Shown: positions 45,319 to 54,805, numbered from the stretch's first letter. The stretch is 64,000 nt of DNA from an uncultured Verrucomicrobiales bacterium (GCA_937928735.1 CALFVF010000025.1:1-64000); one strand, 5' to 3'. Translations and numbers: made by a program. The notes: generated from the letters alone by a model not told the origin.

Positions 45319-46313
45319 GTGAATTTGTCGATTCTTAGGAGCTTCTGCATCGCGAGTGGTTCCCCCTGCTTTGTCCTCAGTAGAGAGAGTAAAAGAAGAG
45401 GCACTAGCCAGTGTGAACTTCTGACTATTGTTTCTAACAACCATGGATCCAGACCATACCACTTCTGTGTAGAGTCTATATAGCTAAGTACACGAGCCAA
45501 GGCGGTCACTAGCCCCCAGAATGCCATGTAGCCCAGAGCTAGCTGGCGTAACCGCGCAACAAGTAGTGCCGCTACTACGAGAATATCCAGTGTCCCGACG
45601 ATAGTTAGAAACACCCTCGCACTCTCTATATCTATGGAAAGTAATTTCATCGTCATCAGAAGGTAGTGCGCTGGAACTGGATAATAGCCGATGGCATAAC
45701 TCCCATGCCCAATAAAACAACACGCCACACTCAAGATCGTAGCTGGATAGATCAGGCGCCAGTGTGGTTTCTTAGCTAACAGCAAATAGAATAACCACGG
45801 TGTGAAAGCTTGCAGCATATATTCAATCGCCATACCTACTTGGAAATCCTTCTCTGCATAGCGAGCAAAGACATCCACCAGCATAAAGAGCATCACAGGC
45901 ACCAAGAGAATACGCCATTTCTGCCAGAATCTCTGCCTGAGTAACAAAACGAAACCACCAGTCAGCATCAATCCTAGACCCAGAGCCTCAATACAAGGCG
46001 TAATCCACGTGTCTGATGTCTGGGCAAACTCGCTCCAGGAAATACCAAAACATGTCCTAAGCACAGGCGTCCACCACTCCTCATACCAGATAAGTCCACG
46101 CACAGGGTGATCCCAGTGATAAGTCAGCCAGCCACGAGCGAGTAAGGTCAGGGCCAGGGTAAGCTGAGCTAGGCTGACTAGATGACGCGGTAGAGTTCTC
46201 CCTACATGCGCGGCTTCTGCTGAAAAGTAACCCGCGCTCAGGTAACCCCTCCAACCCTGCCTCCAAAATGAAGACCAGCCTTTTAACCATCTATGGAATA
46301 GCTCTGGAAACAT
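45315..46313 (-). CDS. Multi-pass membrane protein of unknown function
   Basis: This 332-residue protein is very hydrophobic, with about eight or nine predicted membrane helices and many aromatic residues (WYEEWWTPVLR, HWDHP). I cannot name a family; it loosely recalls HTTM/DoxX-type membrane proteins but lacks clear signatures. No transporter motif or catalytic residue set was seen. It is monocistronic on the minus strand, and its stop overlaps that of the MBL-fold gene. Confidence 0.62.
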   Translation of the reverse strand: MFPELFHRWLKGWSSFWRQGWRGYLSAGYFSAEAAHVGRTLPRHLVSLAQLTLALTLLARGWLTYHWDHPVRGLIWYEEWWTPVLRTCFGISWSEFAQTSDTWITPCIEALGLGLMLTGGFVLLLRQRFWQKWRILLVPVMLFMLVDVFARYAEKDFQVGMAIEYMLQAFTPWLFYLLLAKKPHWRLIYPATILSVACCFIGHGSYAIGYYPVPAHYLLMTMKLLSIDIESARVFLTIVGTLDILVVAALLVARLRQLALGYMAFWGLVTALARVLSYIDSTQKWYGLDPWLLETIVRSSHWLVPLLLLSLLRTKQGEPLAMQKLLRIDKFT

Positions 46314-46415
46314 ACTTTTCTAATGAATCGTAGCTCCAAAAACCAATCTTTGGAAAGAAAATGAAGTCAGAGTGATTTCCTAATTACCCTAATTCATGAC
46401 GCCTCTAACAGATTC

Positions 46416-46452
46416 CCAAAAAAAACGCTGTAGCTAAATGCACTACAGCGTT
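46416..46452 (-). terminator. Rho-independent terminator of purH
   Basis: Read on the minus strand, AACGCTGTAG pairs perfectly with CTACAGCGTT (9-base loop), followed by a T tract (plus-strand A's at 46417-46425). It lies about 75 bases beyond the purH stop, after a second hairpin. Confidence 0.9.
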
Positions 46453-46459
46453 ACTTTCT

Positions 46460-46489
46460 ACCATGGTGAGAACTCTTCCACACCATGGT
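46460..46489. other. Second strong hairpin in the purH 3' region
   Basis: ACCATGGTG and CACCATGGT pair perfectly across 12 bases. Read on the plus strand it is followed by TCTTTTTG, so it could terminate plus-strand transcripts. On the minus strand it lies between the purH stop and its terminator. No plus-strand gene ends here. Confidence 0.45.
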
Positions 46490-46525
46490 TCTTTTTGATT
46501 CCTGCGGAACCCCTTAAGACGACAT

Positions 46526-48070
46526 TTAGTGTCTAAAATGGCGGTGACTCGTGAAGACCATGGCAATACCCGCAGCATCTGCCGCGGCAATGACCTCTTC
46601 ATCACGGATCGAGCCACCAGGCTGAATACACGCTGTCGCACCAGCATCAATGGCCGCCTGAATCCCATCCGCAAATGGGAACATCGCATCTGAGGCGACA
46701 ACACTACCCTTGATCGCGAGTCCCGCTTCTTGAGCTTTCCAGACAGCAATACGCGATGAGTCAACACGACTCATCTGTCCAGCCCCTATCCCCACGGTAC
46801 GGTCAGCAAGAGCGTAGACAATGGCGTTTGATTTCACGTTTTTCACCACTTTCCAGCCGAAGCGCATCGCTCTGAGTTCTTCCTCTGTCGGTGGGCGCTT
46901 TGTCACTACGCGGCCTTCTAAGTTATCTAGACCGAGGGCTGTATGGTCACGATCCATGACCATCAGTCCACCAGGGGCCGAGCGAAGCATTGGCGCCTTA
47001 CGGGCGATATCCCAAGCGTCCTTGTTCATTTTAATCAGGCGCAGGTTCTTCTTCTTCTGTAGAATAGCGCGTGCTTCTGGCTCAAAGTCTGGAGCAATAA
47101 TCACATCGGTGAAAATACCTGAGATCACGCGAGCAAGTGCCTCGGTCAAAGGGCGGTTACAAGTAATCACACCACCAAAGGGTGCCTGTGTGTCTGTCGC
47201 AAAGGCCTTATTCCACGCTTCACGTAGGCAGACTTCATCCTGCCCGACTCCGCATGGATTCGTATGCTTGAGAATAGCCACTGTAGGTCTTGCGAAGTCG
47301 CTAATGAGATCTCCAGCAGCCTCGATATCGAGAATGTTTGTGTAACTTAGTTCTTTCCCCTGAAGTTGAGTGAAGCACTCACTGAAGCTACCATAGAGCG
47401 TGGATGCTTGATGTGGATTATCCCCATAGCGGAGTTCTCTGTCCAGTGGCAGAGTGATCGAAAAGCTAGAGCGCGTGCCCTCAGCAGCTTGGCTGAGGTA
47501 GTTAGTAATCGCTCCATCATAGGTAGATGTTCGCTGGAAGACCTTCACGGCGAGCTCTTCTCTGGTTTTGAGTGTGGTATCTCCATCGTGTTCCTTCATC
47601 TCCTCGAGCACACGTGGGTAATCTGTCACATCAGTAATCACTGTGACACTGGTGTAATTCTTCGCGGCACTACGCAGCATAGAGGGGCCACCGATGTCTA
47701 TTTTCTCAATCGCCTCAGAAAGTGTCACGCCTTCCTGGGCCACTGTTTCTTCAAAAGGATAGAGATTCACCACGACGATATCGATCGGTGGAATATCATG
47801 CGCCTTCGCCTGCTTCACGTGATCTTCGCTATCGCGTCTATGCAGTAGTCCGCCGTGGACTTTCGGGTGTAGGGTCTTCACGCGGCCTTCAAAGAGTTCT
47901 TCCGCACCCGTATAGTCTGCTACGTCAATCACAGGGAGACCTGCATCACGTAGAGCGGCGGCTGTTCCTCCCGTAGAGAGAAGTTCTACCCCGAAATCAT
48001 TGAGTCCCTTGGCGAAGTCCACCAAGCCTGACTTGTTTGACACTGAAAGAAGTGCGCGTTGAATAGCCAT
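46526..48070 (-). CDS. purH: Bifunctional AICAR transformylase / IMP cyclohydrolase
   Basis: This 514-residue cytoplasmic enzyme catalyses the last two steps of de novo purine synthesis: formyl transfer from 10-formyl-THF to AICAR and ring closure to IMP. The N-terminal MGS-like cyclohydrolase domain shows ALLSVSNKSGLVDFA and LLSTGGTAAAL. The transformylase domain shows LRYGDNPHQ, KHTNPCGVG, KSNAIVYA and the C-terminal SDAMFPFADGI and QPGGSIRDEEVI. The length is standard. TATATATACG lies close to the ATG and could be a -10 box with a very short leader. The second copy of the repeat element lies upstream. Confidence 0.96.
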   Translation of the reverse strand: MAIQRALLSVSNKSGLVDFAKGLNDFGVELLSTGGTAAALRDAGLPVIDVADYTGAEELFEGRVKTLHPKVHGGLLHRRDSEDHVKQAKAHDIPPIDIVVVNLYPFEETVAQEGVTLSEAIEKIDIGGPSMLRSAAKNYTSVTVITDVTDYPRVLEEMKEHDGDTTLKTREELAVKVFQRTSTYDGAITNYLSQAAEGTRSSFSITLPLDRELRYGDNPHQASTLYGSFSECFTQLQGKELSYTNILDIEAAGDLISDFARPTVAILKHTNPCGVGQDEVCLREAWNKAFATDTQAPFGGVITCNRPLTEALARVISGIFTDVIIAPDFEPEARAILQKKKNLRLIKMNKDAWDIARKAPMLRSAPGGLMVMDRDHTALGLDNLEGRVVTKRPPTEEELRAMRFGWKVVKNVKSNAIVYALADRTVGIGAGQMSRVDSSRIAVWKAQEAGLAIKGSVVASDAMFPFADGIQAAIDAGATACIQPGGSIRDEEVIAAADAAGIAMVFTSHRHFRH

Positions 48071-48176
48071 AAAGTCGTATATATAGATTACCTCACCAGA
48101 GTAGTGAGGAGGCAGACCTAGCCCCTAGAACCTGAATGAGCAAGATTAATTTACCCACTAGCTCAAGAGTGATTTT

Positions 48177-48334
48177 ATACCAATGAGGAAAACAATCTGG
48201 CAAAAAACGCAGCAAGATTTGACTAGAGACTGAGGCGGAACTTATCGGTGATGCGAGCATCTTCGATGAGTGACAACGATGGCATCTGCTCAAAGATCTA
48301 GCGAATTCGACCAGTTCGTTTTTTGAGTTGGTAT
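48177..48334. repeat. Palindromic repeat element, copy 2 (MITE/REP-like)
   Basis: This 158-bp copy of the element at 15705-15863 is bounded by ATACCAA/TTGGTAT and contains the same GATGC-GA-GCATC centre. Shared blocks include ATCGGTGATGCGAGCATCT, TGACAACGATGGCA and TCAAAGATCTAGCGAATTC. The inner stem differs (CTGG...CCAG here, TGGTAGAA...TTCTACCA in copy 1), partly with compensating changes. It lies between divergent purH and marR. Confidence 0.85.
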
Positions 48335-48555
48335 TATTTTAAAGATTTCTTGGCGGTCTCTCACTGGAGCTGTTTGCTCTGTATCTAAAAGCAATAAAAC
48401 GTAATTTAAGACATCAAGGTCATCCAGATATTTTATAAAACCTTAAAATCACCTTGATTTTTATAAAAATTTGAGGTTTAAATCTACCGCACTCAACCAC
48501 TCGTCTTCATTCCACACAGAGATTTTAAAAAGTCTCTAGCTTCACACCACACACA
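48335..48555. other. AT-rich leader upstream of the MarR gene
   Basis: This segment between the repeat element and the MarR-family gene is AT-rich and holds no supported gene. The overlapping track ORF at 48093-48293 reads through the repeat element antisense and is not credible. The MarR promoter is presumably here; the last 15 bases are the CA-rich CACACCACACACA stretch. Confidence 0.45.
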
Positions 48556-48999
48556 ATGAATTCCAACTCATCTTCCGGAATAAACAGCGTAGACGCTGAA
48601 CGCCTCGCAGACTTTGTCTTATTCACCCAGCGTTCCTGTATTCTAAATCTATCCGCTGAGCTCAACAAGGATAACATCTCTTTTCCCCAGTTTTTCCTTC
48701 TCGCTTACTTATCGAGCGAAGAATATCTCACTATGTCAGACATTGCTAAGAAAATGGGGCATTCTACGGCAGCTGCTACAGGTCTAGTGGATCGCCTTGA
48801 AAAACTTGGCTTTGTCGAGCGTGTTCACGCCGCAGAAGATCGTCGTAAAATCATGGTTCGCATCACCTCTAAGGGCATTCACCTCGTGACAAAAATGCGC
48901 GGAGAAATCGCTGAAAACCTCTCTGAGCTTATGGCCGAAATGGACCACGAAGAGCTCGATACCATCAGCCACGCAAAACGCGCCATTCAGAATAAATAG
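48556..48999 (+). CDS. MarR-family transcriptional regulator
   Basis: This 147-residue winged-helix regulator has the recognition-helix region MSDIAKKMGHSTAAATGLVDRLEKLGFVER and the wing AEDRRKIMVRITSKG, both typical of MarR. Members usually repress efflux or stress genes and respond to phenolic or oxidative ligands; the target is unknown. It has no same-strand partner; the minus-strand esterase converges on it. The start is preceded by a CA-rich stretch (CACACCACACACA) rather than a Shine-Dalgarno, the same string as before the DEAD-box helicase gene. Confidence 0.9.
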   Translation: MNSNSSSGINSVDAERLADFVLFTQRSCILNLSAELNKDNISFPQFFLLAYLSSEEYLTMSDIAKKMGHSTAAATGLVDRLEKLGFVERVHAAEDRRKIMVRITSKGIHLVTKMRGEIAENLSELMAEMDHEELDTISHAKRAIQNK

Positions 49000-49047
49000 A
49001 TCAGAACAAGCAGATCACCACAGCTCAGCATCTATAGATCTTAGGCT

Positions 49048-49926
49048 CTAAGGAGCGTTTTCAAGAAAGCCTAAAGAGACCAAAAACGCATCTGCTAGCT
49101 TGATAGTCTCCTCGAACTTGCGCTCATTAAAGAAACCGTGTTTTTCGCCGGGGAAGAGGTGCAGATCTGAGCGCACACCATGAGATTGCATAGTAGCTTG
49201 ATATTCTTTCGCTAATTTCACAGAAATATAGCGATCTTGATCCCCAAAAAACACCGTTGTCGGTGGCGTGGTTGGAGAGAGATTATGCCGCGGTGAAAAC
49301 TCCCTCCAGTAAGGCCTCACTCTCTTGTGAGCATAGCCTTTCTGACTATTATCGTAAACGGGATTAAATAGCACCAGAGCTGCGGGCACACAGCTCACTG
49401 CTTTTGATTCACCTGGTTCATCATACCCTTTGAGAGTCGCTGTCGCTGCCGCTATATGTCCACCAGCTGAGCCTCCACCAGCGCAGAGCTTTAGAGGATC
49501 AATACCTAGCTTATGAGCATTGGCACGAATGTAGCGTACCGCAGATTTCGCATCCTGCACACAGGCTATAGGAGCTGTGCCGTGTGACTGCTTTGTCCTA
49601 TAGTCCGCAGAGATGGCAACCATTCCCCTTCTTGCTAAATACCGGCACTGCCCAAAGAACTGCTTGGGCTCACCTTTGGACCAACCACCCCCAAAAAAGA
49701 AAACAATCGAGGGGCGCGCTACTCCGGAGTGATGCCCTTCTGGGTAAAAGACATGCAGCTTAAGATCCTCGCCCTCAGGAAAGGTCTTGTAGATGATTTC
49801 CTCATCCGCCTTGAGAGTATGAACCTCGATGGAGGGCGAACGACTCTCCTGTCCCTGCAACTGAGGCACATGGCCCACTAGTAACGTATACAAGAAGGCC
49901 ATAAAGGTAAACTGAGGTAACTTCAT
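49048..49926 (-). CDS. Secreted alpha/beta-hydrolase (esterase)
   Basis: This 292-residue exported esterase of the BD-FAE/HSL-like type has a signal peptide (MKLPQFTFMAFLYTLLVG). The oxyanion region is IVFFFGGGWSKG, the nucleophile elbow GGGSAGGH, the acid region FFGDQDRY and the His motif GEKHGFF. This group removes acetyl or feruloyl esters from polysaccharides. It starts 45 bases downstream of the sulfatase gene on the same strand, so a two-gene unit for degrading sulfated, esterified polysaccharide is likely. Confidence 0.87.
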   Translation of the reverse strand: MKLPQFTFMAFLYTLLVGHVPQLQGQESRSPSIEVHTLKADEEIIYKTFPEGEDLKLHVFYPEGHHSGVARPSIVFFFGGGWSKGEPKQFFGQCRYLARRGMVAISADYRTKQSHGTAPIACVQDAKSAVRYIRANAHKLGIDPLKLCAGGGSAGGHIAAATATLKGYDEPGESKAVSCVPAALVLFNPVYDNSQKGYAHKRVRPYWREFSPRHNLSPTTPPTTVFFGDQDRYISVKLAKEYQATMQSHGVRSDLHLFPGEKHGFFNERKFEETIKLADAFLVSLGFLENAP

Positions 49927-49971
49927 GGCTTTCTCTATGATTCAAAAAATACGCCTACCAAGACTCGCTCC

Positions 49972-51846
49972 CTATTTGAGTAACGTGACGTTCTTACTCA
50001 CTTGATTCTTCTTTTTCGGAGCTCTTCTCTTCTTTGGCTTCGGCGTTCCTTCTCCAGTTAGGATGTACTGCTGGATTTGGTACTCGATGTGTTCGAGATC
50101 CTTCACTCCAGCAACCGCTTCTTTAAGTGGCTCATTCGCCCCCTTCATCCAGGCGATCTGATTGAGAATATCGAGCATCGCATAGCTTTTCTTCTCTAGT
50201 AAACCTCTAAGTGCCGCATAACCTTTCTCTTCTTCGCCGACTTTAATCGCTGCCCACGCCGCTGACATCACAACGGTATGACTCTCGTCCACTAAAGCAT
50301 TGAGTATCTCCTCTTTCGCGGACTTTGCCTCCGTGCCTAGCATAAGCATCCCTTGAGCCGCCCAGTAGCGTACCGCAGGGTCTTTATCCTGAAGGAGTGT
50401 CACTAGCTCTGCGAGACGAGCAGGATCCTGTTCAAGAGCGATATCTGCTGCTACCTGTGCTGATTCTATATCATAGGCAGCTGGGTCAGAGAGGATTTCA
50501 TAGGGTGTCACGCCTGCACTCTGAGCTCTATGGTTTAGCATCGACTCTGGTAATAAAGCGGCATCACGTATCTCTAGCTGCTTGGCGAGAAGTGCCTTTT
50601 TAAGCTCTGAAATCTTTTGTTTATGCTGCGGCTGCTCAATGAGATTATGAATACAGTGTGGATCTTCTTTCGTGTCGTAGAGCTCATAGCTTGAGCGCTC
50701 CTTAAACCAGCGAGATTGCGTCTCATTTAAGCGTCCAGCTTTGTACTCTTCCTCCCACGTTCTCTGCATAGGAATTCTCCACTGATAGAAGAGGTTCTGA
50801 CCTCTTGGCACATAAGGCAGGTAGTTTTTTACTAATAAATAGCGCTTATCTCTGATCGCTCTGACGTTTTCGACACGCTCGTCATTGCGTCCACGGAAGC
50901 TGTAGTGATACTTCGCCTCTGGCTCGATTTCACCTCCCAAAAATACACGCCCTTGGTAGTTCGCAGGGCGCTCGATACCAGCCAATGATAACCAAGTCAC
51001 TGGCATATCAACAAAACTCACCAGTCTCTCAATGACACTGCCCGGCTGTTCTGCTGGGTAGAGTTTTTTCCATTTCTCAGGAATATAAACAATCAGTGGG
51101 CAGTGCGTACCACTGTTATACATGTAGCGCTTGCCGCGCGGAAGTGCCCCTCCGTGGTCTGAGCAATAAATAATAATCGTATCCTCTGCGAGCCCTGCCT
51201 CGATGAGTTGTGCGCGAGCTTCACCGACTCTTTTATCCATATTGGTAATCGCATCATAGTAGACTGCTGTATTTTTCTTCGAATCTTCTGTATTTGGGTG
51301 GTAAGGCGCCATTTTCACCCTGTCTACAGGATGAGTGTTCTCGATGTGCATCGCCTGACTCTCATGAGACTCTTTGTAGTTAATAATCTGAAAGAACGGC
51401 TTTCGCTTCTGAAGCACTTCCCAATCCAGAGTGCCTCCTCCTTCCCATAAATCTTGGGCGTACTGGATATTATAATCACATTTGTATCCATTGGCTGTAT
51501 AATACCCTGCGGAAGACAGTGCCTGAGGGTACATCACAAGTGATTCTGGGACATCCACAACAGAGCGATGATGATGGGCTCCCGCCGAAACAGAAATCAT
51601 TCCCATAATCCAACTTGAGCGCGATGCAGAGCACACCGCTCCATTCGAGTAACAGTGGGTGTAGCGGAAACCCTCTTTCGCCAGCTGGTCGATATGAGGC
51701 GTGACCGCGTATTCATTCCCATAGCAACCAATATAGGAGGTGCTATTATCCTCACTGGTTAGCCAAAGAAAATTCGGTCGTTCCTCAGCAACTGTAGCTA
51801 GAGAGCTAAAACACAAAGTCCAAGAGGTAAGAAGAAATGCTTTCAT
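49972..51846 (-). CDS. Secreted sulfatase with C-terminal HEAT-like repeats
   Basis: This 624-residue formylglycine-dependent sulfatase has a signal peptide (cleavage near TVA-EE) and the metal site LTSEDNSTSYIGCYG. The activation motif is C-S-A-S-R, with Cys72 to be converted to formylglycine; position three is Ala rather than the commoner Pro, a known variant. YCSDHGG and RDKRYLLVKNY are also present. After about 460 the sequence turns into HEAT-like helices (DKDPAVRYWAAQGMLMLG), a common verrucomicrobial layout. It acts outside the cytoplasm on sulfated glycans. The adjacent esterase is the likely partner. A TATAGG sits 6 bases before the ATG. Confidence 0.93.
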   Translation of the reverse strand: MKAFLLTSWTLCFSSLATVAEERPNFLWLTSEDNSTSYIGCYGNEYAVTPHIDQLAKEGFRYTHCYSNGAVCSASRSSWIMGMISVSAGAHHHRSVVDVPESLVMYPQALSSAGYYTANGYKCDYNIQYAQDLWEGGGTLDWEVLQKRKPFFQIINYKESHESQAMHIENTHPVDRVKMAPYHPNTEDSKKNTAVYYDAITNMDKRVGEARAQLIEAGLAEDTIIIYCSDHGGALPRGKRYMYNSGTHCPLIVYIPEKWKKLYPAEQPGSVIERLVSFVDMPVTWLSLAGIERPANYQGRVFLGGEIEPEAKYHYSFRGRNDERVENVRAIRDKRYLLVKNYLPYVPRGQNLFYQWRIPMQRTWEEEYKAGRLNETQSRWFKERSSYELYDTKEDPHCIHNLIEQPQHKQKISELKKALLAKQLEIRDAALLPESMLNHRAQSAGVTPYEILSDPAAYDIESAQVAADIALEQDPARLAELVTLLQDKDPAVRYWAAQGMLMLGTEAKSAKEEILNALVDESHTVVMSAAWAAIKVGEEEKGYAALRGLLEKKSYAMLDILNQIAWMKGANEPLKEAVAGVKDLEHIEYQIQQYILTGEGTPKPKKRRAPKKKNQVSKNVTLLK

Positions 51847-52005
51847 AAGAAACCTATACCACAGTGCCCAGCGAAATTGAGCATAAAAATTTCCTCCAAA
51901 ACTAGACCATACACTTCAACCAATACCCTCACATTCAGGAAGTAACCCCAGCACCCAGAATTTAGGAACTACTTTACTAAATCACAAAATGCTCCAAAAA
52001 TTCTC

Positions 52006-52033
52006 TTGCATATTTGACTATTCTGGCTAGCTT
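52006..52033 (+). promoter_or_regulatory. Candidate promoter of rpmI, very short leader
   Basis: TTGCAT (52006) and TAGCTT (52028) are 16 bases apart, and the ATG (52043) follows only 9 bases after the -10 match. This reproduces the fba geometry exactly (TTGCAT 37 bases before ATG). Only sequence patterns support it. Confidence 0.33.
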
Positions 52034-52042
52034 GCGCCTCCC

Positions 52043-52252
52043 ATGGCCAGAGCATCAGGAAAAGCGAAGACCAGAAAGGCAGTTGCAAAACGCTTTAAGG
52101 TAACAGGCACCGGTAAAATTCTGCGCCGCAAGCAAGGTAAGCGCCACATTCTTCAAAAGAAGTCTAGTAAGCGTAAGCGTTCCCTAGGGAAAGCGACTTT
52201 GGTTTCGGACGCGGACATCAAGAACGTGAAGGCAGGCCTTCCGTTTGCGTAA
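52043..52252 (+). CDS. rpmI: 50S ribosomal protein L35
   Basis: This 69-residue basic ribosomal protein reads [20 protein letters not shown] and [15 protein letters not shown], the standard L35 pattern. It precedes rplT, as in most bacteria, but infC, the usual first gene of this operon, is absent upstream; a sulfatase on the opposite strand sits there instead. A 151-base structured spacer separates it from rplT. Confidence 0.96.
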   Translation: MARASGKAKTRKAVAKRFKVTGTGKILRRKQGKRHILQKKSSKRKRSLGKATLVSDADIKNVKAGLPFA

Positions 52253-52403
52253 CCACCGCTAACTACCTAAAAGCAAGGCACTCGCCTCGCACCATCCGCA
52301 AATCGGGTGGAACTCCACACAGCCTAGCCCTCTCTGAGGGATACGAACAGGTGAGACTGTGGGAGCTAATTAGAAACAATCTGTTCAAAGAAAAGACAAA
52401 TAA
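52253..52403 (+). promoter_or_regulatory. Structured spacer between rpmI and rplT, candidate L20 leader
   Basis: This 151-base non-coding stretch can fold into several stems: CCATCCG/CGGGTGG (52292-52310), CCCTC/GAGGG (52328-52340), and an enclosing CTCC-A-CACAG/CTGTGGGAG pair (52313-52365). rplT is known to be autoregulated through mRNA structures bound by L20, so a regulatory leader is plausible. The fold is drawn by eye. Confidence 0.45.
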
Positions 52404-52775
52404 ATGCCAAGAGCAACAAATAGTCCAGCGAGCCGCGCCCGCCGCAAGCGTATTCTACTACGCGCTAAGGGTTTCCGTGGTTTCCGCTCCAAGCTATATC
52501 GTTACGCGAAGGACGCTGTTTTCAAAGCACGTCAATACGAGTATCGTGACCGTAAGAAACGTAAGGGACAATTCCGCCGTCTCTGGATTCAGCGTATCTC
52601 TGCTGCCGCACGCGCACAGGATATCACATACAGCCGCTTTATTGAGGGCTTAAAAGCTGCTGACATCCAGGTCGACCGCAAGATCCTTGCCGACCTCGCT
52701 GTCAACGACATCGCAGCCTTCAATGTGATTGCTGAGCAGTCTAAAGCTGCACTCGAGAAGAAAAACGCAGCCTAA
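52404..52775 (+). CDS. rplT: 50S ribosomal protein L20
   Basis: This 123-residue rRNA-binding protein is needed early in 50S assembly. The family pattern is clear: PRATNSPASRARRKRIL, AKGFRGFRSKLYRYAKDAV, YEYRDRKKRKGQFRRLWI and SRFIEGLKAADIQVDRKILADLA. The start ATG is at 52404. It is co-transcribed with rpmI across the structured spacer and followed by a strong terminator. In other bacteria L20 represses this operon by binding its mRNA. Confidence 0.97.
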   Translation: MPRATNSPASRARRKRILLRAKGFRGFRSKLYRYAKDAVFKARQYEYRDRKKRKGQFRRLWIQRISAAARAQDITYSRFIEGLKAADIQVDRKILADLAVNDIAAFNVIAEQSKAALEKKNAA

Positions 52776-52805
52776 GCGCTGTACTTACTTCCATTCAATT
52801 TACTC

Positions 52806-52847
52806 ACAGCCACGTTGGGTCTCGTTCCCTCCGTGGCTGTTTTTTTC
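52806..52847 (+). terminator. Rho-independent terminator of rpmI-rplT
   Basis: CAGCCACG pairs perfectly with CGTGGCTG (17-base loop), followed by seven or more T's. It lies about 30 bases after the rplT stop. Confidence 0.92.
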
Positions 52848-53001
52848 AACGTACACTCTCACAGCACTCCCGCTGTACTGAGAGACTGGGAATTCAGAAT
52901 GATCCATAATTCGATGGAAACTTAAAGTGTACCATTTGAAGTCCCAATCACCAGGCATTCACTTGCTCCATTCCAATTAGTTTCCTCACACCACACACAC
53001 T

Positions 53002-54735
53002 ATGTCATTCCAAAAATTAGGCCTTATCCCTGAGCTTCTCGAAGCCATTAACGAACTAGGCTATGAAGAACCCTCCAATATCCAGAGCTCTGCGATCCCT
53101 GAAATCCTCAAAGGTCATGATATCGTGGGCCTTTCAGAAACTGGCTCAGGTAAAACAGCCGCTTTCACCCTCCCTGCTCTGCAGCGCATTGACCCACATC
53201 AGCGCACCCCACAAATACTCATTCTCTCCCCAACTAGAGAACTCTGCGTTCAAGTTTGTGAAGAAGTTCGCAAGCTCAGCAAGACCTTGCCAGGTATCCG
53301 CTCCGTTCCTGTTTATGGTGGAGCCCCGATCGATCGCCAGATTCGTGGTCTTCGGGACGCACAGATTGTTGTCGGCACCCCGGGGCGCCTGATGGATCAT
53401 TTACGCCGAGGCACCATTCAGACAAAGAAGATCTGCCTCATCGTCCTCGATGAAGCCGATAGAATGCTCGATATGGGATTCCGCGAGGACATGGAAGAGA
53501 TACTCTCTCAATGCCCAAAAACTCGCCAGACACTCTTCTTCTCCGCCACAATGAACAAGAATGTGGAGAGACTCATCAAGGGCTTTGGAAACGACCCCGT
53601 TAAGATCCAAATTGCCAAGCAAAATCAGACAGTTTCCCGTATTGACCAGAGTTATTACGAGGTGCGCAACCGCTCTAAGGTCGAAGTCGTCTCAAGAATT
53701 CTCGACACCCAACCACCAAGACTCGCAGTTGTCTTCTGCAATACAAAGCGCAGTGTGGATGAATGCACCGAAGCACTCCTCGCAAGAGGCTACTCCGCGG
53801 ATAGACTCCACGGTGATGTCACCCAGCAAATGCGTGAGCGCACCATATCGCGCTTCCGTGACAAAACTATTGAGCTACTCATCGCCACAGATGTCGCAGC
53901 ACGTGGTCTCGATATTGATGAAGTCGACCTCGTGATCAACTACGACCTCCCCCAAGATCCAGAAGACTATGTTCACAGAATTGGTCGAACTGGGCGTGCT
54001 GGTAGAGATGGTCGAGCCGTGAGCTTCGTCTTTGGCCGCGATGTCTACCGCCTACAAAATGTCGAGCGCTACACTCGCCAAAAAATCCGCCGTGAGAAAA
54101 TCCCTTCACAAGAAGAAGTCGAGGGTAAGCGCGGTGATGTTCTCTTTGAACAAATCAAAGAACAGTTAGAAAAGAAGCCTCTACTCAAGTACCAGACCTA
54201 TGTCGACCGTCTACTAGAGCAAGGTCACACACCAACTGACATTGCTGCCACCATGTTTGGACTCTGGCGCGAATCCATAGGCCGTGAAGGGGAAGAAATT
54301 CAAGAAGACAGACCACAGAGAGAGCAACCACGCCGCGAGCGAGGCGAAGGCCGTGATCGAGGAGACCGCCGTGACCGTGGCGATAGAAATGATCGCAAAG
54401 AGCGCGGTGGACGCTTCGAGCGTGAGGAACGCCATAGTCGTGGTGAGCGAGGTGGTGACCGCTACGAAAAGCGCGAGGTCAAACTCCGTGAAGGGATGAC
54501 CCAGCTCTTCCTCAGCCTAGGAAGCAAGCTCGGCGTGAGTCCCGGTGAAATCGCAGGCATGCTCTACTCAGAAAGCGGTATTTCCAATGGCAAGATTGGA
54601 AAAATCCGTATGTTTCCAAAGCATTGTTTGGTGGAAGTCCCTAAAGATCAAGCAGATAAGATCATCAAAAGTGTCAAAGGTGCCAAGCTACGTGGCAAGA
54701 CCTTCATGATCGGAATGGATCGTGACATCGGATAA
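53002..54735 (+). CDS. DEAD-box RNA helicase (DeaD/CsdA-like)
   Basis: This 577-residue cytoplasmic RNA helicase shows the Q motif ([14 protein letters not shown]...SNIQSSAIP), Walker [41 protein letters not shown] and [11 protein letters not shown]. After residue about 430 comes an Arg/Gly/Asp/Glu-rich linker of about 55 residues. A DbpA-type RNA-binding domain follows ([20 protein letters not shown]). This is the architecture of cold-shock, ribosome-assembly helicases, in keeping with the ribosomal neighbours. The leader contains a hairpin (ACAGC/GCTGT, flanked by CTCTC/GAGAG, near 52857), and the start is preceded by CACACCACACACA. Confidence 0.95.
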   Translation: MSFQKLGLIPELLEAINELGYEEPSNIQSSAIPEILKGHDIVGLSETGSGKTAAFTLPALQRIDPHQRTPQILILSPTRELCVQVCEEVRKLSKTLPGIRSVPVYGGAPIDRQIRGLRDAQIVVGTPGRLMDHLRRGTIQTKKICLIVLDEADRMLDMGFREDMEEILSQCPKTRQTLFFSATMNKNVERLIKGFGNDPVKIQIAKQNQTVSRIDQSYYEVRNRSKVEVVSRILDTQPPRLAVVFCNTKRSVDECTEALLARGYSADRLHGDVTQQMRERTISRFRDKTIELLIATDVAARGLDIDEVDLVINYDLPQDPEDYVHRIGRTGRAGRDGRAVSFVFGRDVYRLQNVERYTRQKIRREKIPSQEEVEGKRGDVLFEQIKEQLEKKPLLKYQTYVDRLLEQGHTPTDIAATMFGLWRESIGREGEEIQEDRPQREQPRRERGEGRDRGDRRDRGDRNDRKERGGRFEREERHSRGERGGDRYEKREVKLREGMTQLFLSLGSKLGVSPGEIAGMLYSESGISNGKIGKIRMFPKHCLVEVPKDQADKIIKSVKGAKLRGKTFMIGMDRDIG

Positions 54736-54774
54736 CCTAGTCTAACAACCCTTTCCCTATTCTCCAGCTTACCA

Positions 54775-54805
54775 AACCTTAGAGTGTCTGCTCTAAGGTT
54801 TTTTT
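54775..54805 (+). terminator. Rho-independent terminator of the DEAD-box helicase gene
   Basis: CCTTAGAG pairs perfectly with CTCTAAGG (6-base loop TGTCTG), followed by seven T's. Confidence 0.9.

Noticed and set aside
48093-48293. 66-codon minus ORF over the repeat element
   Set aside because: It reads through copy 2 of the palindromic element; copy 1 has a stop and frame breaks at the same place, so it is not a conserved protein.
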